From: Bdellovibrio sp. 28-41-41
GTDB taxonomy: Bacteria > Bdellovibrionota > Bdellovibrionia > Bdellovibrionales > Bdellovibrionaceae
Length of the DNA stretch: 55,101 bases
Assembly (NCBI GenBank): GCA_002256935.1
Contig: NCGL01000033.1
Span: 1-55,101 of the forward strand
Reading direction: 5' to 3'
Position 1 is the first letter of the stretch; every line of letters starts with the position of its first letter. Made by a program: the position numbers and the translations under genes. Below, piece after piece: positions 8,522-17,768 of this stretch. The notes beneath the pieces are model-generated. The model saw only the letters and a list, made by a program, of their open reading frames with translations. It was not told where the DNA came from and searched no databases.

Positions 8522-9724
8522 CTATTTTTTCGTTTTAGAGATCAGCACAAAACCAAGGCCGATCATACCCAAATTCGGAATCCAGGCCGCCAAAATAGGA
8601 GGCAAATGGCCATGGTTGCCGAGCGTGATGCAGGAGTTATAAAAGATCCAGTATAAAAACACAAGCCCTATACAGATACCAATCTGTAACATGACACCGC
8701 CCGAACGACCTCGAGAGACGCTAAAGGGGATACCTAGCATCGTCATCACCAATCCCGCAAACGCGAAGGCGATTTTAGCCTGGTAATCGACCTCATAACG
8801 AATTGTATCGAGCCCGGCCTCTTTATTTTTTTCAATAAACTTTGAAAGTTCTTTCTGCGATAGCATCTCGGAGGTTTGGCCGCTGCTTTGTAAATCTTGC
8901 GCTTCTTCATTCATCACGATCGTTTTATTCTTGAATGTCGATGTTAACGGGAAATTTGAGTCTTTGTAAAAAACCGTCACTGTCCCATTTTTCAGGGCCC
9001 ACTGATATTGATCCCGACGTGCTGGCGGTGTACCGTCTTCGGGTTTGGCGGGCATCACGGGGGCCGGGGTTTGGCCCTCGGCCTTTAAATCGACGTCATC
9101 GGCAGTGATCATTCGTTGTAAATTCCAGGCTTCGTCAAAAGTGTACAAAGTTAACCCTTGCGCTTTGGTGCCTTCCACATTCAAGGTTTTGATATTAAAA
9201 ATTTCGTTTTTAGAACGGTACCAAATACGATTGGTCTTCACGATCGAAAACATGCCGGGGTTTTTCTTGATGTCATGGTAGAAAATGTAGTTTTTCTGAC
9301 GGTTGAGTGAGGGAATGACTCGATCACTGAGAACAAAACTTAGCCCCGACAAGAACGTCGCTAACACCAGAATTGGCATCGAAATACGCAGAAGACTATA
9401 TCCGGCCGCAAAAAGAGCGATTAGCTCGTTCGACTTGTTCATACTAGAAAGACACAGAATAGTGCCTAATAAACAGGAAACAGGGATCATTTTCTGAAAT
9501 AGGTCTGGGACATACAGCAAATAATATTTTATCAGCGTCTCTGCTGTTGCCGAAGGGTAGCTGACATACGTAGAAAGTACGTCAATAGCCAAGAACACAG
9601 TCAAAAAAACTAGGATGCCACCTAGGAAAAACCCAATAAAATTTTTAGCGATGTATCGATCAATGAGTACCACTCTCTGATTATGGCTTGACTCACTAAA
9701 AAAATCCTTATTTACTTGATGCAT
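8522..9724 (-). CDS. LPS-export ABC transporter permease of the LptF/LptG (YjgP/YjgQ) family
   Basis: A 400-aa inner-membrane protein with hydrophobic segments near residues 32-53, 75-95 and 110-130, a large periplasmic domain (about 135-305), and further helices at 320-340, 346-365 and 375-395, as in LptF and LptG. It drives lipopolysaccharide from the inner membrane to the LptA bridge, powered by LptB. It starts the def-fmt-rpe operon. The ATG at 9724 overlaps the start codon of the divergent response regulator, so a later start is possible, for instance the GTG in NQRVVLIDRY, 17 codons in. I cannot tell LptF from LptG by sight. Confidence 0.85.
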   Translation of the reverse strand: MHQVNKDFFSESSHNQRVVLIDRYIAKNFIGFFLGGILVFLTVFLAIDVLSTYVSYPSATAETLIKYYLLYVPDLFQKMIPVSCLLGTILCLSSMNKSNELIALFAAGYSLLRISMPILVLATFLSGLSFVLSDRVIPSLNRQKNYIFYHDIKKNPGMFSIVKTNRIWYRSKNEIFNIKTLNVEGTKAQGLTLYTFDEAWNLQRMITADDVDLKAEGQTPAPVMPAKPEDGTPPARRDQYQWALKNGTVTVFYKDSNFPLTSTFKNKTIVMNEEAQDLQSSGQTSEMLSQKELSKFIEKNKEAGLDTIRYEVDYQAKIAFAFAGLVMTMLGIPFSVSRGRSGGVMLQIGICIGLVFLYWIFYNSCITLGNHGHLPPILAAWIPNLGMIGLGFVLISKTKK

Positions 9725-10760
9725 GGCTTTGCGCGTCTTGTTGGCGGATGAGAGTCCAACGATAAAAAAAGTAATTCAGTTAGCTCTGCAAGACTACTCT
9801 GTTGAAGTCAAAGCTGTGCCCGTTGGCATAGATGTCGTACCGATTGCCAAAGTTTTCCAACCCGATGTTATTTTTGTTGATGTTCTGCTGGTTAAAAAAT
9901 CAGGCTACGAAGTCGCTCGCGATATTAAAAAAGACCCAGATTTAACCCATATCCCAGTTGTACTGCTGTGGAACTCACTTATGGGCATTGATGAAGCCAA
10001 AGCCAAAGACTCTGGCGCGAATAAACGATTAGAAAAACCGTTCGAGGTGGAAACGTTGCGTTCCATCATTCAAGAATTGAGTCCTAAAACCGTCAGCCAC
10101 CCGATTAGCTCTTTTTTAAATTTTGATGAAATTGGTTCGATCAAGAATTATCGCAAAGAATCTACAGATTCACGTCAAAATATGACGCCACCAAAGATTC
10201 CCAATTTCAACATTCCAGCGCAATCTAACGACTACGTTATCGATGACTCTATTTTACCCGATGAATTGCAGTTAACCGAAGATAGCGAAGATTTTGCTCA
10301 GGTCCCATTGCACAAATCCATTCCATTGAATGCACCAGCAATTGATGATCAGACAGAACTCGATGGCCCAGAAGAATGGCAGTCAGAACAAGTAAACAAA
10401 ACGTTCCCACCAAAACAAAATGTATCCGGCACCATCGAAGAAGAAGACTTGATGAAAGCCAAACGCAAAATCACTGATAACTTCGAAGAAATTATTTTTT
10501 CGGACTCGGAATTGGAAGAGGATGATTTGAATGCCGGCAAACCCAAGATGCCGCCGACAATGACAGCCCCAACCGGTTCATCTAAAAATGAATTTACGGT
10601 ACCTGCACTATCAAACATTCCACTAGATGCTAAAACTCAAGAAAAGATTTTCCGAGAAGAAGTCCGTGTGATTGCTGAAAAAATCGCTTGGTCGTTGTTA
10701 CCAGACATCACTGAACGCATCGTTCGTGAAGAAATCAAAAAGCTCCTTCAAGAACCTTAG
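9723..10760 (+). CDS. Response regulator with receiver domain and long acidic linker
   Basis: A 345-aa protein. Residues 1-120 form a CheY-like receiver: acidic pair in LLADES, phosphoacceptor Asp in VIFVDVLL (about 52) and Lys in RLEKPF (about 104). The usual Ser/Thr position reads LLWNS, which is atypical. Residues about 130-300 are a low-complexity, Asp/Glu/Pro-rich linker. The end EKIAWSLLPDITERIVREEIKKLL is a helical tail known from deltaproteobacterial receiver proteins of unknown output. There is no DNA-binding domain. No clear ribosome site precedes ATG 9723, which overlaps the divergent LptF/G start. Confidence 0.75.
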   Translation: MALRVLLADESPTIKKVIQLALQDYSVEVKAVPVGIDVVPIAKVFQPDVIFVDVLLVKKSGYEVARDIKKDPDLTHIPVVLLWNSLMGIDEAKAKDSGANKRLEKPFEVETLRSIIQELSPKTVSHPISSFLNFDEIGSIKNYRKESTDSRQNMTPPKIPNFNIPAQSNDYVIDDSILPDELQLTEDSEDFAQVPLHKSIPLNAPAIDDQTELDGPEEWQSEQVNKTFPPKQNVSGTIEEEDLMKAKRKITDNFEEIIFSDSELEEDDLNAGKPKMPPTMTAPTGSSKNEFTVPALSNIPLDAKTQEKIFREEVRVIAEKIAWSLLPDITERIVREEIKKLLQEP

Positions 10761-10763
10761 AAA

Positions 10764-11312
10764 CTATTCGATCGCACTCTTCACATTCACTATTTGTTTG
10801 TTATCTTGAATCGTCCATACATCCACTTTGCCATCATCACCTGGATAACCGACAGCACACGCTTTAAAGGTCGTTGCTGTCGCCACACAGCCGTACTCGG
10901 ACGCGATTTTTTGGAATCCAATATCGGGAATATTTGGATGCATGGGTTTTAAGCCCAAACTATCGGAATCGATCTTTGTTGGATCGAATTCAGGAAAACT
11001 AACCAGTATCGCCTTTTTTATTTTTTCGTCGGTTTCTAAAACTTTGGTGAATCCAAATTTATAGCGGGACAGCTGTACCGGGGTTGAACTGCCCCCACCC
11101 ATCACGCTTGAGGTATAAATACCAAATTCCGCCCAGAAAGACCTTTGACTGATAAAAACTTGCAATAGGACTGTTTTAGCTTCTATCTGGGTAACTTTCG
11201 CTTGGTAGGCATTGCGATGCTTTCCCGCTTGTACACCGACATAAACCATAACACCGAATATGATCACGACTAAGGCGGCCAAGATACCCAGAATTTTCAA
11301 TTTATTTTTCAC
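10764..11312 (-). CDS. Membrane-anchored protein of unknown function, pilin-like layout
   Basis: A 182-aa protein. The start is set at the GTG at 11312, because AGGAGAG lies 6 nt upstream; the open frame extends further but has no ribosome site there. After a basic amino end (KNKLK) comes a single transmembrane helix (about 6-28). A helical region and a mixed domain containing three cysteines follow, ending with DVWTIQDNKQIVNV. The short basic head, single helix and globular domain resemble type IV pilin-like or periplasmic anchored proteins, but no prepilin peptidase site is evident. It is convergent with the response regulator, with only 3 nt between the stops. Confidence 0.55.
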   Translation of the reverse strand: MKNKLKILGILAALVVIIFGVMVYVGVQAGKHRNAYQAKVTQIEAKTVLLQVFISQRSFWAEFGIYTSSVMGGGSSTPVQLSRYKFGFTKVLETDEKIKKAILVSFPEFDPTKIDSDSLGLKPMHPNIPDIGFQKIASEYGCVATATTFKACAVGYPGDDGKVDVWTIQDNKQIVNVKSAIE

Positions 11313-11425
11313 GAAATCTCTCCTGAAACCGTAAACCAAATTGTGAAGGGGCAGACTCTTTTGGTCAAAGAGAAACACTTAAAAAGTAATAGACTATTTT
11401 AGTCTTGAGCTCTATTAATGTTCTT

Positions 11426-12256
11426 ATGTTATTAAATGACTTAATCAAAGCAGCTATCAAAGAAGACATGCCCTCGGGCGACGTAACAACGGACTCTTTG
11501 GGACTAACTCCAAAACCAGGAAAAGCCGTGCTAAAAGCGAAGGAAGATATTATTCTTTCAGGATTACTTCCGTTTGAAAGCACTGTTTTGATGCTCGAGC
11601 CGAATGTGAAAATCAAATGGCATTTTGAAGAAGGTCAACGCGTTCTTAAAGGACAAAACATTTGCTCATTAGAAGGTGATTTAATTCAAATTCTAAAAGC
11701 CGAACGAGTCGCTTTAAATTTCCTAGGTCACTTGTCTGGCATCGCTACCTACACTCGCCAATTTGTCGATGCGGTGGCTGGAACCAAGACTCGAATTCTG
11801 GATACACGGAAAACTCTGCCTGTTTACCGTGAAATTGAAAAGAAAGCGGTCGTTCATGGCGGCGGGATGAACCACCGAATGAACTTATCAACGGCGATTC
11901 TAATCAAGGACAATCACATTGCGATGATGGGTGGAATTAAAGCTGCGGTTGAGCGCACTCGTAAAAATACAAATTTAGATATCGAAGTTGAAGCCGGCAC
12001 ATTAGACGATGTTAAAATCGCGGTGGCATTAAAAGTTAAGCGTATCTTGCTCGACAATATGAACAACCAATTGTTAACGGATGCACGCGCTATTATCCCC
12101 GACACTATTGAAACAGAAGCGAGTGGTAACATGAGCCTAGCTCGCGTTCCCGAAGTAGCAAAGATCGGAATTGATTTTATTTCCGTGGGCGCATTGACTC
12201 ACTCAGCACCCGTTGCTGACGTTAGTTTGCAGTTCGACTGGCAAAAGAAATTATAA
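11426..12256 (+). CDS. nadC: Nicotinate-nucleotide pyrophosphorylase (carboxylating), quinolinate phosphoribosyltransferase
   Basis: A 276-aa enzyme when started at ATG 11426; a TTG at 11405 would add 7 residues and neither start has a clear ribosome site. It joins quinolinate and PRPP to make nicotinate mononucleotide in de novo NAD synthesis. Visible motifs are EDMPSGDVTTD near the start, RILDTRKTLP (about 123-132), HRMNLS (about 151-156), IKDNH (about 161-165), DIEVEAGT (about 188-195) and ISVGALTHSA near the end. It heads a plus-strand run with birA, a thioredoxin-like gene and a GyrI-like gene. Confidence 0.93.
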   Translation: MLLNDLIKAAIKEDMPSGDVTTDSLGLTPKPGKAVLKAKEDIILSGLLPFESTVLMLEPNVKIKWHFEEGQRVLKGQNICSLEGDLIQILKAERVALNFLGHLSGIATYTRQFVDAVAGTKTRILDTRKTLPVYREIEKKAVVHGGGMNHRMNLSTAILIKDNHIAMMGGIKAAVERTRKNTNLDIEVEAGTLDDVKIAVALKVKRILLDNMNNQLLTDARAIIPDTIETEASGNMSLARVPEVAKIGIDFISVGALTHSAPVADVSLQFDWQKKL

Positions 12257-12270
12257 AATAAGGACAGTAC

Positions 12271-13011
12271 ATGGACGCAGAATCTCCACTAGACGATATT
12301 TTAATCGGCAAGATGACCTATGCGTGGGCGCAAAACTCGCAGATCCCTTGCTTTTATAAAGAATCGATTGCTAGCACTAATTCTCAAGCAAAAGAACAAG
12401 GTTTAGCCGAAAATGATTTCATGCTGTTCTTAACAGACCAACAAACATTGGGACGCGGTCGTGGACAGAACACGTGGACCACGGCTCGGGGCGCGGCTCT
12501 ATTAAGCACATGGTGTTTTTATTTAAACGACAATCCACACGTTACATTTCCATCACGTGTGGGAATGGCACTATTGCGAGCATTACAGAACACTTGGTTT
12601 TATATTCCATTCGCTTTAAAAGCACCAAATGATATTTATATCGGCGATAAAAAATGTGCGGGGTTACTAATTGAAACGATCACTCAAGGAAATGAAATCA
12701 GCACATTCATTGGCCTAGGTTTAAATGTTTTGAAAAAACCAAGCGAAATTCCAAATTCTACTAGCCTAGTTGGTGAAATGCCAAAAAACTGTCCTTTGTT
12801 AGGGACAGACTGGGTGCGCTTTTTAGAACGCTTCTTTTTTGAATTAACCGAAGCCGCACAATTAGCGAGCGAAGAATTAAATACTACGGATCGCGAAAAC
12901 TTAAAAAACGCCTTGAACAAACATGTTTTACTGAAAACCAAGTATGACGATGTTTCGGCAGATGGTGATTTGATAGCAGACGGAAAAATAACACCGTGGA
13001 ATCAACTTTAA
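12271..13011 (+). CDS. birA: Biotin-[acetyl-CoA-carboxylase] ligase
   Basis: A 246-aa catalytic-domain-only biotin ligase, without the amino-terminal helix-turn-helix of regulatory BirA. It activates biotin with ATP and attaches it to the carboxylase carrier lysine. Motifs seen: SIASTNSQAKEQ (about 31-42), the biotinyl-AMP loop QTLGRGRGQNTW (about 58-69) and KKCAGLLIET (about 129-138), then FIGLGLNV. A small carboxy-terminal domain follows. An AGGACAG ribosome site precedes ATG 12271, 14 nt after nadC. Pairing with nadC is common in many bacteria. Confidence 0.88.
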   Translation: MDAESPLDDILIGKMTYAWAQNSQIPCFYKESIASTNSQAKEQGLAENDFMLFLTDQQTLGRGRGQNTWTTARGAALLSTWCFYLNDNPHVTFPSRVGMALLRALQNTWFYIPFALKAPNDIYIGDKKCAGLLIETITQGNEISTFIGLGLNVLKKPSEIPNSTSLVGEMPKNCPLLGTDWVRFLERFFFELTEAAQLASEELNTTDRENLKNALNKHVLLKTKYDDVSADGDLIADGKITPWNQL

Positions 13012-13023
13012 AAGGAGAACGAT

Positions 13024-13575
13024 ATGGCACTTACCTACACTCCAGCAGATGAACTGGGCACGCAATGTCCCGACTTCACATTGCCGGGAACCGATGGCAA
13101 ATCCTACTCGTTAGAAAATTTTACGAATGGAAATCCATTCGTGATTATGTTTATTTGTAATCACTGCCCCTACGTAAAAGCCATTGAAGATCGCTTGATT
13201 ACACTCGGAAATGATTTGAAAAAGAAAAACGTATCTGTGGTCGCCATCAGTGCCAATGATGCTAATACCTATCCAGATGATTCTTTTGCTGAATTAAAAA
13301 AACGCGCGGAACTCAAAAACTACCCGTTTCCGTATCTATATGACGAGTCTCAATCAGTTGCGAAAACATTTGGTGCTGTATGCACACCTGATTTCTTTGT
13401 TTATAATAAAAAATCACAACTGGCTTACCGTGGACGATTGGATGACAATTGGAAAGAATCCACCAATGTAACTCGCCGTGAATTATTGCAGGCCGTAGAA
13501 TCTTTGTTAGCTAGCGACGAATTCCCTCAAGGCCAAACGCCTTCGATGGGTTGTTCTATTAAATGGAAAACATAA
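13024..13575 (+). CDS. Thioredoxin-fold (AhpC/TSA-type) redox protein
   Basis: A 183-aa cytosolic protein with a strong AAAGGAGA ribosome site. The amino half has the peroxiredoxin/thioredoxin opening CPDFTLPGTDGK. The active site is FICNHCPYVKAIEDRL (about 42-57), giving a Cys-x-x-Cys pair typical of the NHCPYV subfamily. The cis-proline-like CTPDFFVY is near residue 121. The subfamily is thought to act as a thiol oxidoreductase or peroxidase, but a precise substrate is not known. It is coupled to the next gene by a 1-nt gap. Confidence 0.8.
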   Translation: MALTYTPADELGTQCPDFTLPGTDGKSYSLENFTNGNPFVIMFICNHCPYVKAIEDRLITLGNDLKKKNVSVVAISANDANTYPDDSFAELKKRAELKNYPFPYLYDESQSVAKTFGAVCTPDFFVYNKKSQLAYRGRLDDNWKESTNVTRRELLQAVESLLASDEFPQGQTPSMGCSIKWKT

Positions 13576-13576
13576 A

Positions 13577-14110
13577 ATGAAAATAGTATTTATTGGTGTA
13601 GTTATTTTTGCGATCGGTATCATCGGCTGGGCTTCGATCAAAATGGGTTTTTACAAAGATGTTACCGTTGCAGAACAGGACATGCCAGAAATGCATTTGG
13701 TTTACTTGGAACACATTGGCCCTTACCACAAAATTCTAGACTCATTGGAAAAAGTTGAAGCTTGGGCTAAGGACGCCAAAGTCGATTGTTCTAAGAGCTT
13801 TGGCCACTTCCTAGATGATCCCGAAGTTGTAGAACATGAACGCTTGCGTTCTCATGTTGGTTGCATCGTCGATCAAAACAAAACGGATTTACCTGAAAAC
13901 TTTAAAATGCAAAATCTACCTGCCGGAAAATATGTAGTAGCCGAATTCATGGGCTCGCCAGCTATCGGACCAATGAAGGTTTACAAAAAAGCCCGCCAGT
14001 ATTTTTTTGATAAAGGTTTAACGCCGCCCGAAGATGCGATGGAAGTCTATAATCGCATCGATGAGAAAACGATGAAGACATCGTACTTATTCCGACTGCC
14101 TATTAAGTAA
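13577..14110 (+). CDS. Membrane-anchored GyrI-like small-molecule-binding domain protein
   Basis: A 177-aa protein. One amino-terminal transmembrane helix (about 3-22) is followed by a domain with the GyrI/AraC effector-binding pattern: MHLVYLEHIGPYHKI (about 41-55), a middle PEV-EHERLRSHVGCIV stretch and LPAGKYVVAEFMG (about 114-126). Such domains bind small hydrophobic ligands. The domain should face the periplasm if the helix is a signal anchor. It is the last gene of the nadC run and convergent with serA. Confidence 0.65.
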   Translation: MKIVFIGVVIFAIGIIGWASIKMGFYKDVTVAEQDMPEMHLVYLEHIGPYHKILDSLEKVEAWAKDAKVDCSKSFGHFLDDPEVVEHERLRSHVGCIVDQNKTDLPENFKMQNLPAGKYVVAEFMGSPAIGPMKVYKKARQYFFDKGLTPPEDAMEVYNRIDEKTMKTSYLFRLPIK

Positions 14111-14121
14111 ATCGAACAGAT

Positions 14122-15327
14122 CTAGAAAATCACACGCGTACGTAAACTACGCGACGACTTTTGAATTTCATCGACTAATTTTTCAGACTTCATATTTTCG
14201 ATGTCAACGACCAGATAGCCGATGTTTTCATCCGTAGATAAAAACTGACCCTGAATGTTGGCGCCGTATTTTGAAATGATACCATTGATTTCACCTAAGA
14301 CCCCAGGCTCATTTTTGTGAACGTTTTGAATGCGAGTGATTCCTTCAACAGCATGTAATTCCACTTGCGGAAAGTTCACAGCCCCTGCCGTAGTGCCCAG
14401 TTTTAAAAATTTTCTAAAACTTTCTGCGACCTCAAGACCTATAGAATACTGAGCTTCCTCTGTCGATCCGCCGATGTGTGGAGTTAGAATTACGTTAGTT
14501 AAACCCTGTAGTGGTGATACAAATTTTTCTTTGTTAGACGAAGGTTCAATCGGGAATACGTCGATCGCACAGCCTGCAAGATGTTTAGATTTCAAAGCCG
14601 CAGCCAGATCTTCGATCACAACCACAGTTCCACGACTGGCGTTAATTAAATAACTGCCTGCGCGCATCAGTTTAAGTTCTTTCGCCGTGATCATGTTTTT
14701 AGTTTGCGGCGTTTCCGGAACGTGCAGCGAAACGAAGTCAGATGACTCTAGTAATTCAGCTAGTGTACGTTTTGGTTTTGCATTTCCAAGAGGTAATTTC
14801 TTAATCACGTCAAAGAATACAACTTTCATCCCCATCGCTTCAGCCAAAATAGATAACTGACTGCCGATGTGACCATAACCAACGATACCTAACGTTTTGT
14901 CACGCACTTCGCGACTGCCATCTGCGGACTTGACCCAGTCGCCTTGGTGCGCTTTCATATTGCGATCACCAAGTTGGCGTGACAGCGATATCATTTCCGC
15001 GATCACAAGTTCGGCCACACTGCGCGTGTTGGCATGAGGCGCATTGAACACCGGAACACCGATGGATTTTGCGTAAGAGAGCTGAATTTGATTTGTACCG
15101 ATACAGAATGCGCCGATACCAATCAAATGTTTTGATTCTTCTAAAACTTTCTTGGTCACTTCAGTTTTTGAGCGAATACCAAGAACATTGTATCCTTTTA
15201 ATTTTTCAATGAGTTCTTTTTCATTGGGAGCATGGCTGATGAGATCAACGTGATAGCCTTCTTCCTCTAGGCGGGTTTTCGCAACAGAGTGAATACCTTC
15301 AACCAACAATACTTTAATCTTTTCCAT
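14122..15327 (-). CDS. serA: D-3-phosphoglycerate dehydrogenase
   Basis: A 401-aa enzyme that oxidises 3-phosphoglycerate to phosphohydroxypyruvate, the first step of serine synthesis. The start is placed at MEKIKVLLVEG because AGGAG lies 5 nt before it; the longer frame (15348) lacks one. The NAD motif GIVGYGHIGSQ is near residue 148. The catalytic Arg and His stretches are NASRGTVV (about 232) and LTPHIGGSTEEAQ (about 286). A carboxy-terminal ACT domain begins at NEPGVLGEINGIISKYGANI (about 339), pointing to serine feedback as in the E. coli type. Confidence 0.92.
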   Translation of the reverse strand: MEKIKVLLVEGIHSVAKTRLEEEGYHVDLISHAPNEKELIEKLKGYNVLGIRSKTEVTKKVLEESKHLIGIGAFCIGTNQIQLSYAKSIGVPVFNAPHANTRSVAELVIAEMISLSRQLGDRNMKAHQGDWVKSADGSREVRDKTLGIVGYGHIGSQLSILAEAMGMKVVFFDVIKKLPLGNAKPKRTLAELLESSDFVSLHVPETPQTKNMITAKELKLMRAGSYLINASRGTVVVIEDLAAALKSKHLAGCAIDVFPIEPSSNKEKFVSPLQGLTNVILTPHIGGSTEEAQYSIGLEVAESFRKFLKLGTTAGAVNFPQVELHAVEGITRIQNVHKNEPGVLGEINGIISKYGANIQGQFLSTDENIGYLVVDIENMKSEKLVDEIQKSSRSLRTRVIF

Positions 15328-15471
15328 AGATACTCCTATCCGCTTCACAGATTTTTAAATGTTAATGTAAAAATCGGAATTTCTAAAGGAATTTTGATGA
15401 CGTATTCACTCAATAAAACGACTAACTCTTTGCATTAATGATTTAGAAATAAGCACTCTACGGGCAGACTT

Positions 15472-16842
15472 ATGGGAATGGAAATAACTGAGTTTAACTT
15501 ACTTGTTGTCGATGATGATCCGCTGATCCACCAAATCTTTAAAACGTTGGTCTCAAAGCCTTGGCGTTTGTACAGTATTCAAGATTACAAACGCATCCCA
15601 ACCGACGTAATATTCCATAGTGCTTTTGTCGATATGAACCTAACTGCTGACCTATCGGACCCGATCGGCGTGACGGTGATTAAATCCTTGGCAGAAAGAG
15701 ATCCTCAAACCGAAATCGTGGCCATGTCGGGATTGCTGGACAGAAAAACAATGGAAGCGTGTTTGATCGCTGGCGCTCAAAAGTTTTTAGCTAAACCATT
15801 GTCTAAAGAGGAACTGCAGTCGACGCTGGAAAAAATCCTGGCTCATTGTCAGATTCGTAATTTTGATTTTCATAATCGCGGCAAACATCTGACTCGTTGG
15901 GTGGGTTCATCCGAAGCCAGTCAGAAAATTTTGAAACAGATTGCATTGATGAAGGGTGAACGTCGATCGATATTGATCGAAGGCGAAACCGGCTCCGGCA
16001 AGGAAGTTCTTGCCAGCCTTCTGCATAGTCAAGAAAATGAACGTCCGTTTGTTGCCGTGAATTCATCCAGTATTCCAGAAACTCTGTTCGAAAGTGAAAT
16101 GTTTGGTCACGTAAAAGGCTCGTTCACTGGTGCTGACAGTCACAAAATGGGTCTAGCGGAAGCGGCCCACGGCGGCGATTTATTTTTAGATGAAATCGAG
16201 GCCATGCCGTTGTCGTTTCAAGCCAAGCTACTGCGATTTTTAGAATCTGGTGAAATTCGCCGCGTCGGCGCTAAAGAGGCCATTCGTGTTCAAGTGCGCG
16301 TAATCGTTGCATCCAACAGACCGTTACCTGACATGATTAAGAAGGGTGAATTCCGCGAAGATCTGTACTATCGCTTAAGCTCACAAAAAATAGTTATCCC
16401 GCCACTACGTGATCGTAAAACCGATATTCCGGCCCTAGTTCATCATTTTCTAGAGACCGAGCGACCTTATAAAAATAAATCTGTTGAGCCCGAAGCCCTG
16501 ACCGCGTTACAGTCCTACAGTTGGCCGGGGAACGTGCGCGAATTAAAACGAATCATCGAGCAACTGTGCCTGACGTCGCCCCTACCGATTGTCCGAGCCT
16601 CTGATGTTGGGATGTTGCTTGAAATAAAGGCGCGTCCGACCGCTGGCAGCGTTGATTCCTTACCAGAATCTTACAATCTGGAAGACGGCTTAGAGACCGC
16701 ATTAAAGGCTTTTGAGAAAAAAATGATTGAAACAGCGCTTAAACAATTTCACACTGACATTGATGAAACGGCGCGCTTCTTAAAGGTATCGCGGTCGAAT
16801 TTGTATAAAAAAATTAAAGACTTAAAAATTACTGAAAGTTAA
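15472..16842 (+). CDS. NtrC-family sigma-54-dependent response regulator with GSFTGA loop
   Basis: A 456-aa protein. The receiver (about 8-125) has VVDDDP, phosphoacceptor Asp in AFVDMNL and Lys in FLAKPL. The AAA+ domain (about 140-375) has Walker A GETGSGKE, Walker B DLFLDEIE and arginine-finger region REDLYYRLS. The sigma-54 contact loop reads GSFTGA instead of GAFTGA, a conservative change in the most invariant motif of the family. A Fis-type helix-turn-helix ends the protein (FLKVSRSNLYKKIK). It opens an operon with cdsA, plsC, a metallo-hydrolase and a YihY protein, so envelope lipid metabolism may be linked to it. The cognate kinase is not nearby. Confidence 0.9.
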   Translation: MGMEITEFNLLVVDDDPLIHQIFKTLVSKPWRLYSIQDYKRIPTDVIFHSAFVDMNLTADLSDPIGVTVIKSLAERDPQTEIVAMSGLLDRKTMEACLIAGAQKFLAKPLSKEELQSTLEKILAHCQIRNFDFHNRGKHLTRWVGSSEASQKILKQIALMKGERRSILIEGETGSGKEVLASLLHSQENERPFVAVNSSSIPETLFESEMFGHVKGSFTGADSHKMGLAEAAHGGDLFLDEIEAMPLSFQAKLLRFLESGEIRRVGAKEAIRVQVRVIVASNRPLPDMIKKGEFREDLYYRLSSQKIVIPPLRDRKTDIPALVHHFLETERPYKNKSVEPEALTALQSYSWPGNVRELKRIIEQLCLTSPLPIVRASDVGMLLEIKARPTAGSVDSLPESYNLEDGLETALKAFEKKMIETALKQFHTDIDETARFLKVSRSNLYKKIKDLKITES

Positions 16843-16844
16843 AA

Positions 16845-17768
16845 ATGGAATTCCTGAATCATTCGTTATTGTTCTCTGATCCGATTTATCGTCAAACAGC
16901 GTTTATTGTTTTGGCTATTATTTTTGGATCAGGCCTGATTGTTTATCTTTTTCGTACAAGCAATTATTATTTCAAAGGGGCATGGGCCAGCATTAAATCG
17001 TGGCTGTTTGTAGCTCCGTTAATGTTCGTGGTTTTTTCATTTCCTAATCCGGCGCCATTGATCGTGTTGACTTTAATGTCCGTGTACGGGGCTAAAGCTT
17101 TTTTCCAAATCATGGGTATGTACCATCGCAATTATTTTGTGATCATCTGCTATTTGGGAATTTATGGTTTAGGCATCAGTTCGTATTACAATCAAGTAGC
17201 ACTATACAACCAACTACCGATTATTGTTCTCGGCATTAGCTGCTTAGTGCCTCTATTGCGCGATAATTATAAACGCATGATTCAATACATTTCGATTACG
17301 CTACTTGCGTTTATCTTTTTGGGTTGGTCATTCATGCATTTAGGCTTGATCTTGAATTTAGAAAAGGGTCTGTACCAAATCATGTACTTGGTTGTGTTAA
17401 CAGAATTTTGCGATAACACAAATTTGGCGATCTCTAGATATTTTAGAAGCTTTCGTTTGTTTAAACGCATTGATCCGAAGCGAACATTAGGATCTACCGT
17501 TGTTTCTGTTGTACTGACGCTAGGTTTAGCAGGATTTATGCGCTGGTTGTTACCGGATCAAGGCGACAAGTACTGGTACACATCTGGTCTAGTCGCATCC
17601 TTGGGGGGATTACTTGGAGACCTGGTGATGGCAGTGGTCCGTCGCGATGCCGGAGTTAAAATTGTTGGCCCTTTCATCATCGGGCGCGGCGACTTCTTAC
17701 AACGAATCGATCGACTTATATTTGTCGCTCCGATTTATTATTACGTCATGGTTTGGATACAACAGTAA
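16845..17768 (+). CDS. cdsA: Phosphatidate cytidylyltransferase (CDP-diglyceride synthase)
   Basis: A 307-aa polytopic membrane protein with about eight helices. The carboxy-terminal signature follows the family pattern: DPKRTLGSTVVS (about 208-219), then SLGGLLGDLVMAVVRRDAGVK (about 248-268), with the key Gly-Asp, Arg and Lys, and GRGDFLQRIDRL (about 278-289). It makes CDP-diacylglycerol from phosphatidic acid and CTP. The gene starts 2 nt after the sigma-54 regulator and its stop overlaps the plsC start (TAATG), an arrangement that fits coupled supply of phosphatidic acid by PlsC. Confidence 0.85.
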   Translation: MEFLNHSLLFSDPIYRQTAFIVLAIIFGSGLIVYLFRTSNYYFKGAWASIKSWLFVAPLMFVVFSFPNPAPLIVLTLMSVYGAKAFFQIMGMYHRNYFVIICYLGIYGLGISSYYNQVALYNQLPIIVLGISCLVPLLRDNYKRMIQYISITLLAFIFLGWSFMHLGLILNLEKGLYQIMYLVVLTEFCDNTNLAISRYFRSFRLFKRIDPKRTLGSTVVSVVLTLGLAGFMRWLLPDQGDKYWYTSGLVASLGGLLGDLVMAVVRRDAGVKIVGPFIIGRGDFLQRIDRLIFVAPIYYYVMVWIQQ

